Shown here: positions 27,977 to 36,530 of the stretch, in pieces | Layout of the letters: each line of letters starts with the position of its first letter | Position numbering within the stretch: position 1 is the stretch's first letter | Origin: Mycobacterium sp. | GTDB taxonomy: Bacteria; Actinomycetota; Actinomycetes; Mycobacteriales; Mycobacteriaceae | Assembly (NCBI RefSeq): GCF_008709575.1 | Contig: NZ_VYIK01000018.1 | Span: forward strand, 1-55,134 | Direction: 5' to 3' | Length of the DNA: 55,134 nucleotides | The notes under the pieces: generated by a model | Told to the model about the DNA's origin: nothing | Seen by the model: the letters and a program-made list of their open reading frames with translations, nothing else | Database searches by the model: none | Translations under genes and position numbers: made by a program

Positions 27977-29983
27977 TTAGTTCCAGATCCTGACCCGGCG
28001 CCGCGGTTCGAGGTACAACGCATCGTCTTCGCCCACGCCGAACGTCTCGTAGAACGCGTCGATGTTGCGGACTACGCCGTTGCAGCGGAACTCCGGCGGG
28101 GAATGCGGATCCACCGCTAGCCGCCGAATCGACTCGGCACGGCGGGATTTGGTGCGCCATATCTGCGCCCACCCGAAGAACACGCGTTGCATCCCGGTCA
28201 GGCCGTCGATGACCGGGGCCGGCCCGTCGCCCAGCGAGATCCGGTAGGCCAATAAGGCGATCGACAGACCACCCAAGTCGCCGATGTTCTCGCCGACCGT
28301 GAACGCCCCGTTCACGTGATGCTCGTTGCCAAGCCCGCGGGGCGTGTAGGCGTCGTACTGCTCGATCAATGCCGCAGTGCGAGCGCCGAACTCGGCACGA
28401 TCCTCGTCGGTCCACCAGTCGACCAGGTTGCCCTCGCCGTCGTATTTGGCGCCCTGGTCGTCGAAACCGTGCCCGATTTCGTGACCGATCACTGCCCCGA
28501 TTCCGCCGTAGTTGGCCGCGTCGTCAGCCTCGGCATCGAAAAATGGCGGCTGCAGAATCGCTGCAGGAAAGACGATTTCGTTCAGCCCAGGATTGTAGTA
28601 GGCATTGACGGTCTGGGGTGTCATGAACCATTCGTCCCGGTCTACCGGTCTCCCCAGCTTGGCGAGTTCGCGGTCGTAGTTGACCGCGCAACCGCGTTGG
28701 TAATTGCCGTACAGGTCATCACGGTCGATCACCAACGCCGAATAATCCCGCCAACGGCTGGGATAGCCGATCTTGGCTGTGAAACGGTCCAGCTTGGCCA
28801 GCGCCCGCTCGCGCGTTCGCGGCGTCATCCAGTCCAGGTTGGTAATGCTGATCCGGTAGGCCTCGAGCAAGTTGTCCACCAGTTTGTCCGCCCGCGCCTT
28901 GGCCTCCGGTGGAAAATGCCTCTGCACGTAGAGTTTCCCGACAGCATCACCCAATAGGTTCTCCACCAACGACACGCCGCGCTTCCAGCGGTCGCGGATA
29001 GCCTCGGCGCCGGTGAGCATGCGGCCGTAGAAGGCGAAGTCCTCGCGCACCAGCGCATCGGTGAGCAACCCGGCCCGGGCGTGAATCAACCGCCAACGCG
29101 ACCAAAGCTTCCAGTCGTCGAGATCTTGGCTTTCCCACAATGCCGCGAATGCGGTGAGGTAATCAGGCTGACGCACGACGAGTTCGGCGACGTCGTCCGG
29201 TGTGCTGCCCAGTGCGCTGACCCAGCCGGTCCAGTCGAAGCCCGGCGCCGTGCGCGCCAGGTCGGTGAACGCGCGCAGGTTGTAGCTCAACTCCGCGTCA
29301 CGTCTTTTGACCACATCCCAGTGGGCGGCGGCCAACGTGGTTTCCAACGCCACGATCCGGGCCGCGGTCTCGGCGTGGGCGGCCGCGTCTGCGCCGTACA
29401 CCAGGGCGAACATCGCCGCGATGTGCTGCGAGTAGGCCGCCAGCACGTGAGCGTGCCGGGGGTCGCGGTAATAGGACTCGTCGGGCAACCCGATGCCGGA
29501 CTGTGTGACATGGAGAAGGTAGCGGGCCGAGTTCTTCGCGTCAGTGTCGACATAGACCCCGACCCCGCCGCCGACACCGGTGCGCTGCAGCGCCCCCACG
29601 ACGCCGGCCAAGGCGTCCCGGTCGGTCGCGGCATCGATCACGGCCAATTCGTCGAGCAGGGGTGCAACGCCCCGACCTTCGACGGTGGCCTCGTCGAGAA
29701 AGCTGGCGTAGAGGTCCCCGATACGCTGGGCGTCGGTGCCGATGGCGGGGCCGCTGCCGCCGGCTTCCTGACTGGCTTGGGTGATCAGATCGCGCACCTG
29801 GACTTCGGCCCGGTCGAACAGCGACCGAAACGCGCCGTCGGTGGCCCGGTCTGCCGGTATCGCGTACTCGGCGAGCCACCGGCCGTTGACGTGGCCGAAC
29901 AGGTCGTCTTGTGGGCGGATGCCGGCGTCGACATGGCTCAGGTCGATGCCCGAGCGGGTGGCTGTTGTCGTCACCGTTCCCAT
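27977..29983 (-). CDS. zmp1: Zmp1, M13-family zinc metalloprotease
   Basis: This 668-residue neprilysin-type (M13) endopeptidase has the zinc motif HEIGHGFDD (about residue 498) and the third ligand region ENIGDLGG (about 564). The substrate-binding motif NAYYNPGLNEIVFPA occurs before them. The conserved terminal tryptophan is in VRIWN. As in M. tuberculosis, no signal peptide is apparent although the protein is secreted there and dampens host inflammasome and phagosome responses. ATG 29983 is chosen; GTG 29974 is a near alternative, and the frame to 30079 adds non-conserved residues. The genes Rv0193c-Rv0197 that separate it from Rv0192 in H37Rv are absent. Confidence 0.95.
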   Translation of the reverse strand: MGTVTTTATRSGIDLSHVDAGIRPQDDLFGHVNGRWLAEYAIPADRATDGAFRSLFDRAEVQVRDLITQASQEAGGSGPAIGTDAQRIGDLYASFLDEATVEGRGVAPLLDELAVIDAATDRDALAGVVGALQRTGVGGGVGVYVDTDAKNSARYLLHVTQSGIGLPDESYYRDPRHAHVLAAYSQHIAAMFALVYGADAAAHAETAARIVALETTLAAAHWDVVKRRDAELSYNLRAFTDLARTAPGFDWTGWVSALGSTPDDVAELVVRQPDYLTAFAALWESQDLDDWKLWSRWRLIHARAGLLTDALVREDFAFYGRMLTGAEAIRDRWKRGVSLVENLLGDAVGKLYVQRHFPPEAKARADKLVDNLLEAYRISITNLDWMTPRTRERALAKLDRFTAKIGYPSRWRDYSALVIDRDDLYGNYQRGCAVNYDRELAKLGRPVDRDEWFMTPQTVNAYYNPGLNEIVFPAAILQPPFFDAEADDAANYGGIGAVIGHEIGHGFDDQGAKYDGEGNLVDWWTDEDRAEFGARTAALIEQYDAYTPRGLGNEHHVNGAFTVGENIGDLGGLSIALLAYRISLGDGPAPVIDGLTGMQRVFFGWAQIWRTKSRRAESIRRLAVDPHSPPEFRCNGVVRNIDAFYETFGVGEDDALYLEPRRRVRIWN

Positions 29984-30054
29984 GATGGCAGCAGGCACCT
30001 GCAGTGCCACGGGGGCGCCCGGTCCCTGGGTGAGAACCCGGCACCGGCGTCGGG

Positions 30055-30060
30055 TAGCCT
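30055..30060 (+). promoter_or_regulatory. -10 hexamer TAGCCT for omamA (leaderless layout)
   Basis: TAGCCT is followed by 7 nt and ATG 30068, with no ribosome-binding site between. It lies in the 84-nt gap divergent to zmp1. Confidence 0.6.
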
Positions 30061-30067
30061 CACCGCC

Positions 30068-30733
30068 ATGGCTAAGCACGGGGAAGTCGAATCATCGGCC
30101 GATCCGGACGGTCCGGTGCCCGACGAGGCGGAAGCCGAGTCACCGACTGCCGCGGACACCTCGGCGAGCGACACGCCGGGTGGCCGCAAAGTCTGGCTTT
30201 ACCGGGTCGCCTCGGCCATCCTGGGCATCGCGTCGCTCGCCGCCATCGCGCTGGGCCTGATCACCTGGTCGGCCCACCACCGTGAGGTCGATGACCGCGC
30301 CTACCAGAACCGGGTCGTGCGCACGGCGGCCAATTGGGCCAGTGTGCTGATCAACCTCAATGCCGGCAACGTCGACGCCGGCATGGCACGGTTGCGCGGC
30401 AAGACCGCCGGCCCATTCAACGCCGAGTTCGAGTCGTTCATGCAGCCCTACCGGGCGGGGATACAAAAAATCCAATCCCGCATCAATGGCCGGATCGATT
30501 CGGTGGCCATCGAATCGGTGCACCACGACCTCGGCGCCCCGGCCGGTGCCGAACCGCCGCAGCCGATGCCGCCGCCGCCGTCGGCGGCTACCCGCACCGA
30601 CACCGTCCTGGTGGTCGCAACCTCGGTGTTCCAGAACGAAGGCAAACCGGAGACCCTGCGCTGGAACTTGCAGGTGAACGTCTCCGATGTGGGCGGAACG
30701 TTGCTGATTTCCGGGCTGACATCGTTCCGATGA
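30068..30733 (+). CDS. omamA: OmamA, orphaned Mce-associated membrane protein (copy 1)
   Basis: The 221-residue protein has an acidic disordered N-terminus (about 1-38), one membrane helix (about 46-67) and a Mam-type extracytoplasmic domain with a Pro-rich loop (about 158-172). Rv0199 (OmamA) is needed for stability of the Mce1 and Mce4 importers. Its length and position beside zmp1 agree with Rv0199. The longer frame from 29081 is antisense to zmp1 and rejected. It leads a four-gene unit containing a second omamA-omamB pair. Confidence 0.9.
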   Translation: MAKHGEVESSADPDGPVPDEAEAESPTAADTSASDTPGGRKVWLYRVASAILGIASLAAIALGLITWSAHHREVDDRAYQNRVVRTAANWASVLINLNAGNVDAGMARLRGKTAGPFNAEFESFMQPYRAGIQKIQSRINGRIDSVAIESVHHDLGAPAGAEPPQPMPPPPSAATRTDTVLVVATSVFQNEGKPETLRWNLQVNVSDVGGTLLISGLTSFR

Positions 30734-30752
30734 CCGGTCTGCGAGGGTGCCA

Positions 30753-31454
30753 ATGAGGACGTCGATGAGAAAACTGTGGCGGCTGTCGGCTTTCGACGTT
30801 GCCGCGCCGCTGGGTACGATCGCCGGTCTGCTGGGCATCGGGCTGGTGCTCGGGTGGCCACTGTGGTGGGTCTCGGCGTGCTCGATGCTGGTGCTGCTGG
30901 TCGTCGAGGGCATGGTCGCGAATTTCCTTGGGCTGCGGCGGCGCGCGCTGACGCTCGGTATCGACGACAGCCGGCCCGGCCTACGGTTGGCTGTCGTCGC
31001 GGTGTGCACCACGGCCCTGGTGGCCGCGGTGGCGCTGGGGTACAAACGCTGGACGGTGCCCGACCGTGAGCTCAAACGCGACTCCGCGGAGGTGGTGCAG
31101 ATCGCCAGCGAGGTCATGGTGGCGACCGGAACGATCGCGCCCGCCAACCCGACCGCATCGATCGATCGGGCCGCGGCGATGGTAGCGCCCGATCACGCGC
31201 ACGCTTTCAAAGAGAAATTCGGTCAGGCCGCTGCGAAACTGGCCAGCCAAAACGTCAGCGCCGAGGCGGCGACCCTGGCGGCCGGCGTCGAAGCGATCGG
31301 ACCCTCGGCAGCCCGGGTGGCGGTGATCTTGCGCAGGACCCAAAACGTGTGGGATCAACCGCCCAAGAGCGTCGTGGTCGCCGCACGGGTGACGTTGACC
31401 AAGCAAAACGGCCACTGGATGGTGGTCGACGTGTTACCCGTCCACGCTCGCTGA
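30753..31454 (+). CDS. omamB: OmamB, orphaned Mce-associated membrane protein (copy 1)
   Basis: The 233-residue protein has three hydrophobic segments (about 16-36, 40-60 and 76-98) followed by a soluble Mam-like domain ending VHAR. It corresponds to Rv0200 (OmamB), partner of OmamA. GAGGG a few bases upstream supports ATG 30753; GTG 30747 and ATG 30768 are alternatives. It is clearly a paralogue of the protein at 32044-32733: WRL-x2-FDV-x-APL, LGWPLWWV, DRPGLRLAVV-type segments and GVEAIGPS are shared. Confidence 0.87.
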   Translation: MRTSMRKLWRLSAFDVAAPLGTIAGLLGIGLVLGWPLWWVSACSMLVLLVVEGMVANFLGLRRRALTLGIDDSRPGLRLAVVAVCTTALVAAVALGYKRWTVPDRELKRDSAEVVQIASEVMVATGTIAPANPTASIDRAAAMVAPDHAHAFKEKFGQAAAKLASQNVSAEAATLAAGVEAIGPSAARVAVILRRTQNVWDQPPKSVVVAARVTLTKQNGHWMVVDVLPVHAR

Positions 31455-31459
31455 ATCCG

Positions 31460-32047
31460 GTGCCGGCCGACGACCCCTCGCCCGACTCGCACGCCGGCCG
31501 GATCCTGTCTGCCTACGGCGTCGCCTCGGCCGTGTTGGGCGCATTATCGGTGGCCGCGGTCGTCGTGATCGTGGTCATCTGGTCGGCCCATCGCAGCGAC
31601 CTCGACGAACGCCGTTACCTGAGCCGGGTCATGCAGGCCGCAGCGGATTGGACCGCTGTGCTGATCAACATGAACTCCGACAACGTCGGCACCAGCTTGC
31701 AGCGCCTGCACGACGGGACCGTCGGTGAACTCAACGCCGACTTCGACTCCGCGATGCAGCCGTACCGGCAGGTGGTCCAGCGGCTTCAGGCGCGCAGCAC
31801 CGGCCGGATCGAGGCCGTCGCGATCGAAGCGGTCCATCACGACTCAGACCTTCGGCCCGGCGCTCGCCGGTCGGCCGAACACCTGCCCCCGGAGCTGGCC
31901 AGTCGCACCGACAACGTCATCCTGGTAGCCACTTCGGTAAGCGAGAACGTCGGCGCCAAGCCGCAGATCGTGCACTGGAACCTGCTTCTGGGCGTCTCCG
32001 AGGTCAGCGGTCGGCTGCTGATCTCGGCGCTGGAGTCGATCCGATGA
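31460..32047 (+). CDS. OmamA-like Mce-associated protein (copy 2)
   Basis: The 195-residue protein has a short head, a membrane helix (about 17-40) and a Mam domain. Parallels with copy 1 include WSAHRSDLD, ADWTAVLINMN, DNVGTSLQRL, MQPYR and the closing LLISALESIR. It lacks the long acidic N-terminus and the Pro-rich loop of copy 1. GTG 31460, 5 nt after the omamB stop, is the likeliest start since the frame from 31349 lies within omamB. Its stop overlaps the next ATG (ATGA). Confidence 0.83.
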   Translation: MPADDPSPDSHAGRILSAYGVASAVLGALSVAAVVVIVVIWSAHRSDLDERRYLSRVMQAAADWTAVLINMNSDNVGTSLQRLHDGTVGELNADFDSAMQPYRQVVQRLQARSTGRIEAVAIEAVHHDSDLRPGARRSAEHLPPELASRTDNVILVATSVSENVGAKPQIVHWNLLLGVSEVSGRLLISALESIR

Positions 32048-32733
32048 GAAACGCCTGGCGGCTGATCGTGTTCGACGTCGTGGCGCCGTTGGCGGCAATC
32101 GCGGCGCTGCTGGTCATCGGGATAATGCTCGGCTGGCCGCTGTGGTGGGTGGCGCTGTGTCCGGTACTGGTGCTGCTGATCGTCGAAGGCGTGCTGATCA
32201 ATTTCTGGCTGTTGCGGCGTGACTCGGTGACGCTCGGCACCGACGACGACCGTCCCGGGCTGCGGCTGGCTGTGGTGGGGCTGTGCACGATAGCCCTGGT
32301 GGCGGCCGTCGCGGTCGGGTTCACCCACTGGACGGAGCGCGATCGGGCCATCAAACACGATTCGGCCGAGGTGGTGCAGATCGCGACCACGATGGCCGAG
32401 GCGACCGCGACCTTCAACCCCCACCAGCCGGCCGCGTCGAGGGATCGGGCGGCGGCGATGATGGTGCCCGAGCAGGCCGACGCGTTCAAGGACCAGTTCG
32501 CCAAGGCCACCGCAGACCTAGAGCACCGCGACGTCACCGCACAGGCGACGACGCTGGAGGCAGGTGTCGAAGCGATCGGGCCGTCACTGGCCAGCGTCGT
32601 GGTGTTGCTGCAAGCTACCCGCACCAGTCCGGGGCAGCCGCCCAGCCACTCCGTGCTGGCGCTGCGCGTGGCGCTGACCAGGCAGGGCGATCGCTGGCTG
32701 GTGGCCGGTGTGTCGCCGATCAATGCGCGCTAG
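32044..32733 (+). CDS. OmamB-like Mce-associated protein (copy 2)
   Basis: This 229-residue paralogue of OmamB has the same three hydrophobic segments and soluble domain; LGWPLWWV, DRPGLRLAVV, HDSAEVVQIA and GVEAIGPS recur. By eye, well over half the positions match copy 1. It starts at ATG 32044 inside the stop of the preceding gene. Its 3' end overlaps the convergent XRE-like gene by 4 nt. Divergence between the copies suggests an old duplication with possible specialisation for different Mce systems, which is an inference. Confidence 0.85.
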   Translation: MRNAWRLIVFDVVAPLAAIAALLVIGIMLGWPLWWVALCPVLVLLIVEGVLINFWLLRRDSVTLGTDDDRPGLRLAVVGLCTIALVAAVAVGFTHWTERDRAIKHDSAEVVQIATTMAEATATFNPHQPAASRDRAAAMMVPEQADAFKDQFAKATADLEHRDVTAQATTLEAGVEAIGPSLASVVVLLQATRTSPGQPPSHSVLALRVALTRQGDRWLVAGVSPINAR

Positions 32734-33257
32734 TCCGGCGGCTGTGTTTTGAGCTTGGCGAACCGGTCCGACAGCCGGCGCATCCGAATCATCAGCGCGG
32801 CCGACGGGCTGACCCTGGCTTCCAGATAGGCAGTTAATTCGTCGGCGGACACCCCGATCCGGGACGCGAACTCCAGCTGCCCGAGACCGGACCGCTCCAT
32901 CAACTGCCGCACGTGGCGGGCGACTTCCTCGCGTTCGTTGGCGGCGAGGTGGGCACGAGCGCGATCCAGCACCTCGGTCAGCGCTTTGGAGATACCGTAC
33001 GGGCGGGACTTAGCCAGGACCTCTTCGACTTGGCGGGCGGTCCGCCCGTAAGGATCCCGTTTGAGCGCGACGGCGAGCTTCTGCCAGGTAGCCAGGTCGC
33101 CGCCGTCCAGCGCCGCGTGGATCGCCGAAGTCGGCCAGAACTCCACCGGCTGATCCGCATACCGAGGGGCAGGTTCCTGCGGCGCCGTCGCGGGACCTCG
33201 ATCAGCGGGGGACCGATCCGGCGCCGGTTCGGGGCGTCGGTCCGCTGCCAACGTCAC
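32730..33257 (-). CDS. Helix-turn-helix (XRE-like) domain protein (Rv0201c-like)
   Basis: The 175-residue protein has a disordered Pro-rich N-terminus, a central segment EFWPTSAIHAALDGGDLATWQ (about 38-60) typical of a conserved mycobacterial family, and a C-terminal XRE-like fold (about 115-165: HVRQLMERSGLGQLEFASRIGVSADELTAYL). DNA binding is inferred from the fold only. The GTG start at 33257 overlaps the stop of mmpL11 (GTGA), placing it as the second gene of an mmpL11 operon. An open extension to 33296 lies inside mmpL11. Confidence 0.78.
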   Translation of the reverse strand: MTLAADRRPEPAPDRSPADRGPATAPQEPAPRYADQPVEFWPTSAIHAALDGGDLATWQKLAVALKRDPYGRTARQVEEVLAKSRPYGISKALTEVLDRARAHLAANEREEVARHVRQLMERSGLGQLEFASRIGVSADELTAYLEARVSPSAALMIRMRRLSDRFAKLKTQPPD

Positions 33258-36202
33258 CTCGCCTCCTCCAGCATCGCCACCGCCACCGCCAGGCAACGCT
33301 GCCTGACCCGCTCCCAGTCTGCCCGCTCATCTGGTCCGGGCCAACGATCGGTATCGAGGTCATGGGGATGCGGGTCCGCCAACCGGCGCACCAACTGGGT
33401 GGCGATCCACTGGCGCCGCGATGACCGGCAACAGTAATAGCTGTCGATCCCGGTCAAGACGACCGCGGCGGTTTCGGGCTCCATGGACTCGACCAGCTCA
33501 GCAAACTCGGCGTAATCGCGGAGGCTGTTGCGGTTGATGATCAGATAGCCCTTCATCCGCAGCGTCTCGGCACCGGTCGGGATTTGCAGGCGGTCTCCGG
33601 TGGGCAACTGAACGTGGGTGGTCTCCACCGGGCGGCGCCGCTGGAGAGCCGGAGCCGTGGTTTTCAGCGCGTCCACAGCAACGGAGAGTCGGCCGCGCCA
33701 CCGGGTGACCGGATGCACCGGCCTTGGCGCCCGCCCGGCGCTGGTGCGGTGGGTCAAGCCGCCGGCAAGCTTGCGCACCATGAACTGGCCGCTGCCCGCC
33801 GCACCCACCAGTGCGAGGCGGTGAGCGGGCTCCCCGGCGCTGCACGTCACGCGCTCCCGTGCCTCGCTGTCCGGCTCGCAGCCGCTGAACGCCAGCGGAT
33901 CGGTCACGCAAATCGCATCCGGGGCCAAGCGTTTGAGCTGGGCCGCCGATTTGAGCACCATCCGCAGGTCAGCGCGGGGCACCACCGGCACCCAGATGTC
34001 GTCGGGAATCGTCACGACGTCGCGGAGGTCGGCCGCGGGCAGTGGTTTCTCGAAATCCACCGACGGCAGGATGCGGTGCAGCCACGTCGGCACCCACCAG
34101 TTCCACTGCTCGAACATCGCCATCAGCGCAGGCACCAGCACCAACCGCACCACGGTGGCGTCCACCGCGATCGCGACAGCGCACGCCACCCCGATCTCGG
34201 CGACCAGAGGCATACCGGCGAACGCAAAACCGATGAACACCGCGATCATGATCAACGCCGCGCTGGTGATGGTGCGCGCGCTGGTGCTCACGCCATAGGT
34301 GACGGCGTCGTGGGTGTTGGCGGACTGCAGGAAGCGTTCCCGGATGCGGGTCAGCAGGAAAATCTCGTAGTCCATCGACAAGCCGAACGTCATCGCCAGC
34401 ACCAGCGGCGGAACGGTGCTGTCGATCGAACTGATCGGTGCGAACCCGAGCTTTTCCAACCAGCCCCACTGGAACACCATCACCAGGCTGCCGTAGGCGG
34501 CCGCCACCGACAGCACGGTCATCAGCACACCCTTGAAGGCCAAAAACACCGACTGGATCGAGATCAGCAGCATCACGAACGCGATCAGCGCGACGAACCC
34601 CAGCACCAGCGGCTCGGTTTGCGACACCCGGTCGTCGAAGTCTTTGATGAACGCGGTCGGCCCACCGACATCGATCCGGGCCGAACCGGCGCCGGGTACG
34701 CCCGGCAGATGATGGCGCATCCAGTCGACAGTTCGGCGCGCGGCCAGATCCTCGGGATCTACTGACAGCACCGCGGACAGCATCGCGCTGCTGTTGTCGT
34801 CAGCAAACACCGGTGGTGCCACCGACACGATGTTGGGCGCCCGTGCCATCTCGTGACGGAGTGCCGCCAGCACCGCGGCGTGCCCGGCCGAGGAGGCGTT
34901 ATTGTCCGCGAAACGGACCAGCACCTGCACTGGGCCCAGTGCGCCGGGTCCCAGCGCCTCGGCCGCCCCGGCCACCCCGGCACGGATCTCGTGTGCCGAA
35001 TCGAACTGCCGCAGCAGACTGTTGCCCAGCACCATCGACATGGCTGGTACAGCCATTGCGATCAGCACCGCCGCCGCGGCCAGCGCCGACGCCCACGGCC
35101 GGCGCATCACGAAGCCGATCCAGTACGTCCAGAACCGCGATTGGGTGGCCTCCGGCCGACGTGACCAGTGCAGCAGCGCGGACCGCTTCGCGGCGGCCCG
35201 GCCGAACGTCGCCAGCACCGCCGGCGTCATTGTGGTCGAGGTCAGCATGGCGATGGCCACCGCGATGATCGCGCCGCTGGCCATTGACGTCAACACTGGA
35301 GTGTGGATCAGGTAGATGCCGGTCAGTGAGGCGACCACGGTCATGCCCGAGAGCACCACCGCCAGCCCTGAGGTCGCCATCGCCGCGTCGACGGCGTCGG
35401 CAGGCTGTCTGCCGGCGCGCAGCTCTTCGCGGAACCGCATCAAGATGAACAGCGAGTAGTCCACCGCGAGCGCGATACCGAACATCGATACCGTCGATGT
35501 CACGAACACCGACATCGTGGTGTAGGCCGACAGCACATACACCACACCCATCGTGATCGCCACGGTGCACACACCGAGCGCCAAGGGGATCGCCGCGGCC
35601 GCCAGCGAACCGAACACCGCGAGCAGCACGATCAGGATGATCGGCACATTCCACCGCTCTGCTGCCGCGATGTCGTGTTTGGTGTTGGCGGCGGCTGCCG
35701 TGCTGAGCGCGCCCTGACCGATGACGTACAGCCGCACCCGGCCGTTGGCGGTCCGCCCGGGCTGATCACCCTCGACGCCAATTTTGCGACGCAGCGTTTT
35801 GGCGACGTCGCTGGCGCCGGTGTTGTTGAAGTCGAGTCGCAGCGGCACCACGTAGGGCCGATCGGGTTGTGGGGCCGGTTGCCGCAGATCCGGGACGACC
35901 GCCACGGCGGGAACCTCGCCGGCAACCCGCTTGAGCATCGCGACGGCGGCAGTCATGTCCTGGTAGCTGGCGTCTGGGCGGGGCGAGGCGACCAACGCCA
36001 GTGGGGAGGCGCCCTGGTCGGGATAGTGGGCCTCGAGCGCGTCGTGGACCTGCAGCGACTGTGACCCCGCCACCTCGAAGCCACCGCCGGTCAATTGACC
36101 GGACTGAGTCGCCGTCAGGTAAATCGCGGGTACCAACGCAAGCAACCACGCTGTGAAGACCAACCAGCGGAGTCTGCGTAGCCTGCCGGACAGGCGCATC
36201 AT
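33254..36202 (-). CDS. mmpL11: MmpL11, RND-family lipid exporter
   Basis: This 982-residue RND transporter (MMPL family) has two halves of six membrane segments with periplasmic loops. The proton-relay Asp-Tyr pairs are visible in AVDYSLF (about 247) and SMDYEIF (about 609). A roughly 260-residue cytoplasmic tail follows the last helix. MmpL11 exports monomeromycolyl diacylglycerol and mycolate wax esters and affects biofilm formation; a heme-uptake role with Rv0203 was also proposed. ATG 36202 (or the adjacent 36199) gives MMRLSGRLRR, as in other MmpL11. Rv0203 is not next to it here. Confidence 0.95.
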   Translation of the reverse strand: MMRLSGRLRRLRWLVFTAWLLALVPAIYLTATQSGQLTGGGFEVAGSQSLQVHDALEAHYPDQGASPLALVASPRPDASYQDMTAAVAMLKRVAGEVPAVAVVPDLRQPAPQPDRPYVVPLRLDFNNTGASDVAKTLRRKIGVEGDQPGRTANGRVRLYVIGQGALSTAAAANTKHDIAAAERWNVPIILIVLLAVFGSLAAAAIPLALGVCTVAITMGVVYVLSAYTTMSVFVTSTVSMFGIALAVDYSLFILMRFREELRAGRQPADAVDAAMATSGLAVVLSGMTVVASLTGIYLIHTPVLTSMASGAIIAVAIAMLTSTTMTPAVLATFGRAAAKRSALLHWSRRPEATQSRFWTYWIGFVMRRPWASALAAAAVLIAMAVPAMSMVLGNSLLRQFDSAHEIRAGVAGAAEALGPGALGPVQVLVRFADNNASSAGHAAVLAALRHEMARAPNIVSVAPPVFADDNSSAMLSAVLSVDPEDLAARRTVDWMRHHLPGVPGAGSARIDVGGPTAFIKDFDDRVSQTEPLVLGFVALIAFVMLLISIQSVFLAFKGVLMTVLSVAAAYGSLVMVFQWGWLEKLGFAPISSIDSTVPPLVLAMTFGLSMDYEIFLLTRIRERFLQSANTHDAVTYGVSTSARTITSAALIMIAVFIGFAFAGMPLVAEIGVACAVAIAVDATVVRLVLVPALMAMFEQWNWWVPTWLHRILPSVDFEKPLPAADLRDVVTIPDDIWVPVVPRADLRMVLKSAAQLKRLAPDAICVTDPLAFSGCEPDSEARERVTCSAGEPAHRLALVGAAGSGQFMVRKLAGGLTHRTSAGRAPRPVHPVTRWRGRLSVAVDALKTTAPALQRRRPVETTHVQLPTGDRLQIPTGAETLRMKGYLIINRNSLRDYAEFAELVESMEPETAAVVLTGIDSYYCCRSSRRQWIATQLVRRLADPHPHDLDTDRWPGPDERADWERVRQRCLAVAVAMLEEAR

Positions 36203-36530
36203 TAACTGCTGGATTTCTTCTCTCCCCGTTTCCGCGTCGAATGCCCACGAGCCTACCGCAGCGCGCGTTGGTTAAATTATCTTTCTTCGGTCTCTGAGCT
36301 GCATCGACTCGGCAACGTCGGCCAGTGCCGGGCGATTCGACGCTGTGCAGCGGGAATCGACCGCGCGATGACCGGTTTCCCGGTCCGGCCGCTTTTGTGA
36401 ATCATTTGTGAGGCATTCGTGACCCGTTTGTGATGCTGCGGCGATTTTTCCACGCTGCTCAGCAGTTATCGGTGGTCGATATCGATGGCCGACATTTCCG
36501 CGCCGCAGGACAGCGGCACCTCCACCGTCA
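36203..36530. other. Intergenic region upstream of mmpL11; Rv0203 missing
   Basis: In H37Rv this gap holds Rv0203, a secreted heme-binding protein. No frame here has a signal peptide or resembles it. The region contains the four-fold TTTGTGA array (36394-36433). A purine-rich stretch lies about 15 nt before the mmpL11 start. The minus-strand frame at 36272-36598 has no recognisable feature and overlaps the Rv0204c-like gene. Confidence 0.6.
36394..36433 (-). promoter_or_regulatory. Four 7-bp direct repeats at 11-bp spacing, OmpR-family regulator site
   Basis: TTTGTGA, TTTGTGA, TTCGTGA and TTTGTGA start at 36394, 36405, 36416 and 36427, each separated by 4 bp. On the minus strand, the direction of mmpL11, they read TCACAAA / TCACGAA. 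The PhoP consensus is TCACAGC-N4-TCACAGC, and MtrA also binds 11-bp-spaced GTCACA-like repeats. The array ends about 192 bp upstream of the mmpL11 start. Confidence 0.6.

Noticed and set aside
29081..30067. N-terminal extension of omamA
   Set aside because: Antisense to zmp1 and lies upstream of the -10 element; the conserved protein starts at 30068.
33584..34765. Plus-strand open frame of almost 400 codons opposite mmpL11
   Set aside because: His/Arg-rich antisense shadow of mmpL11.
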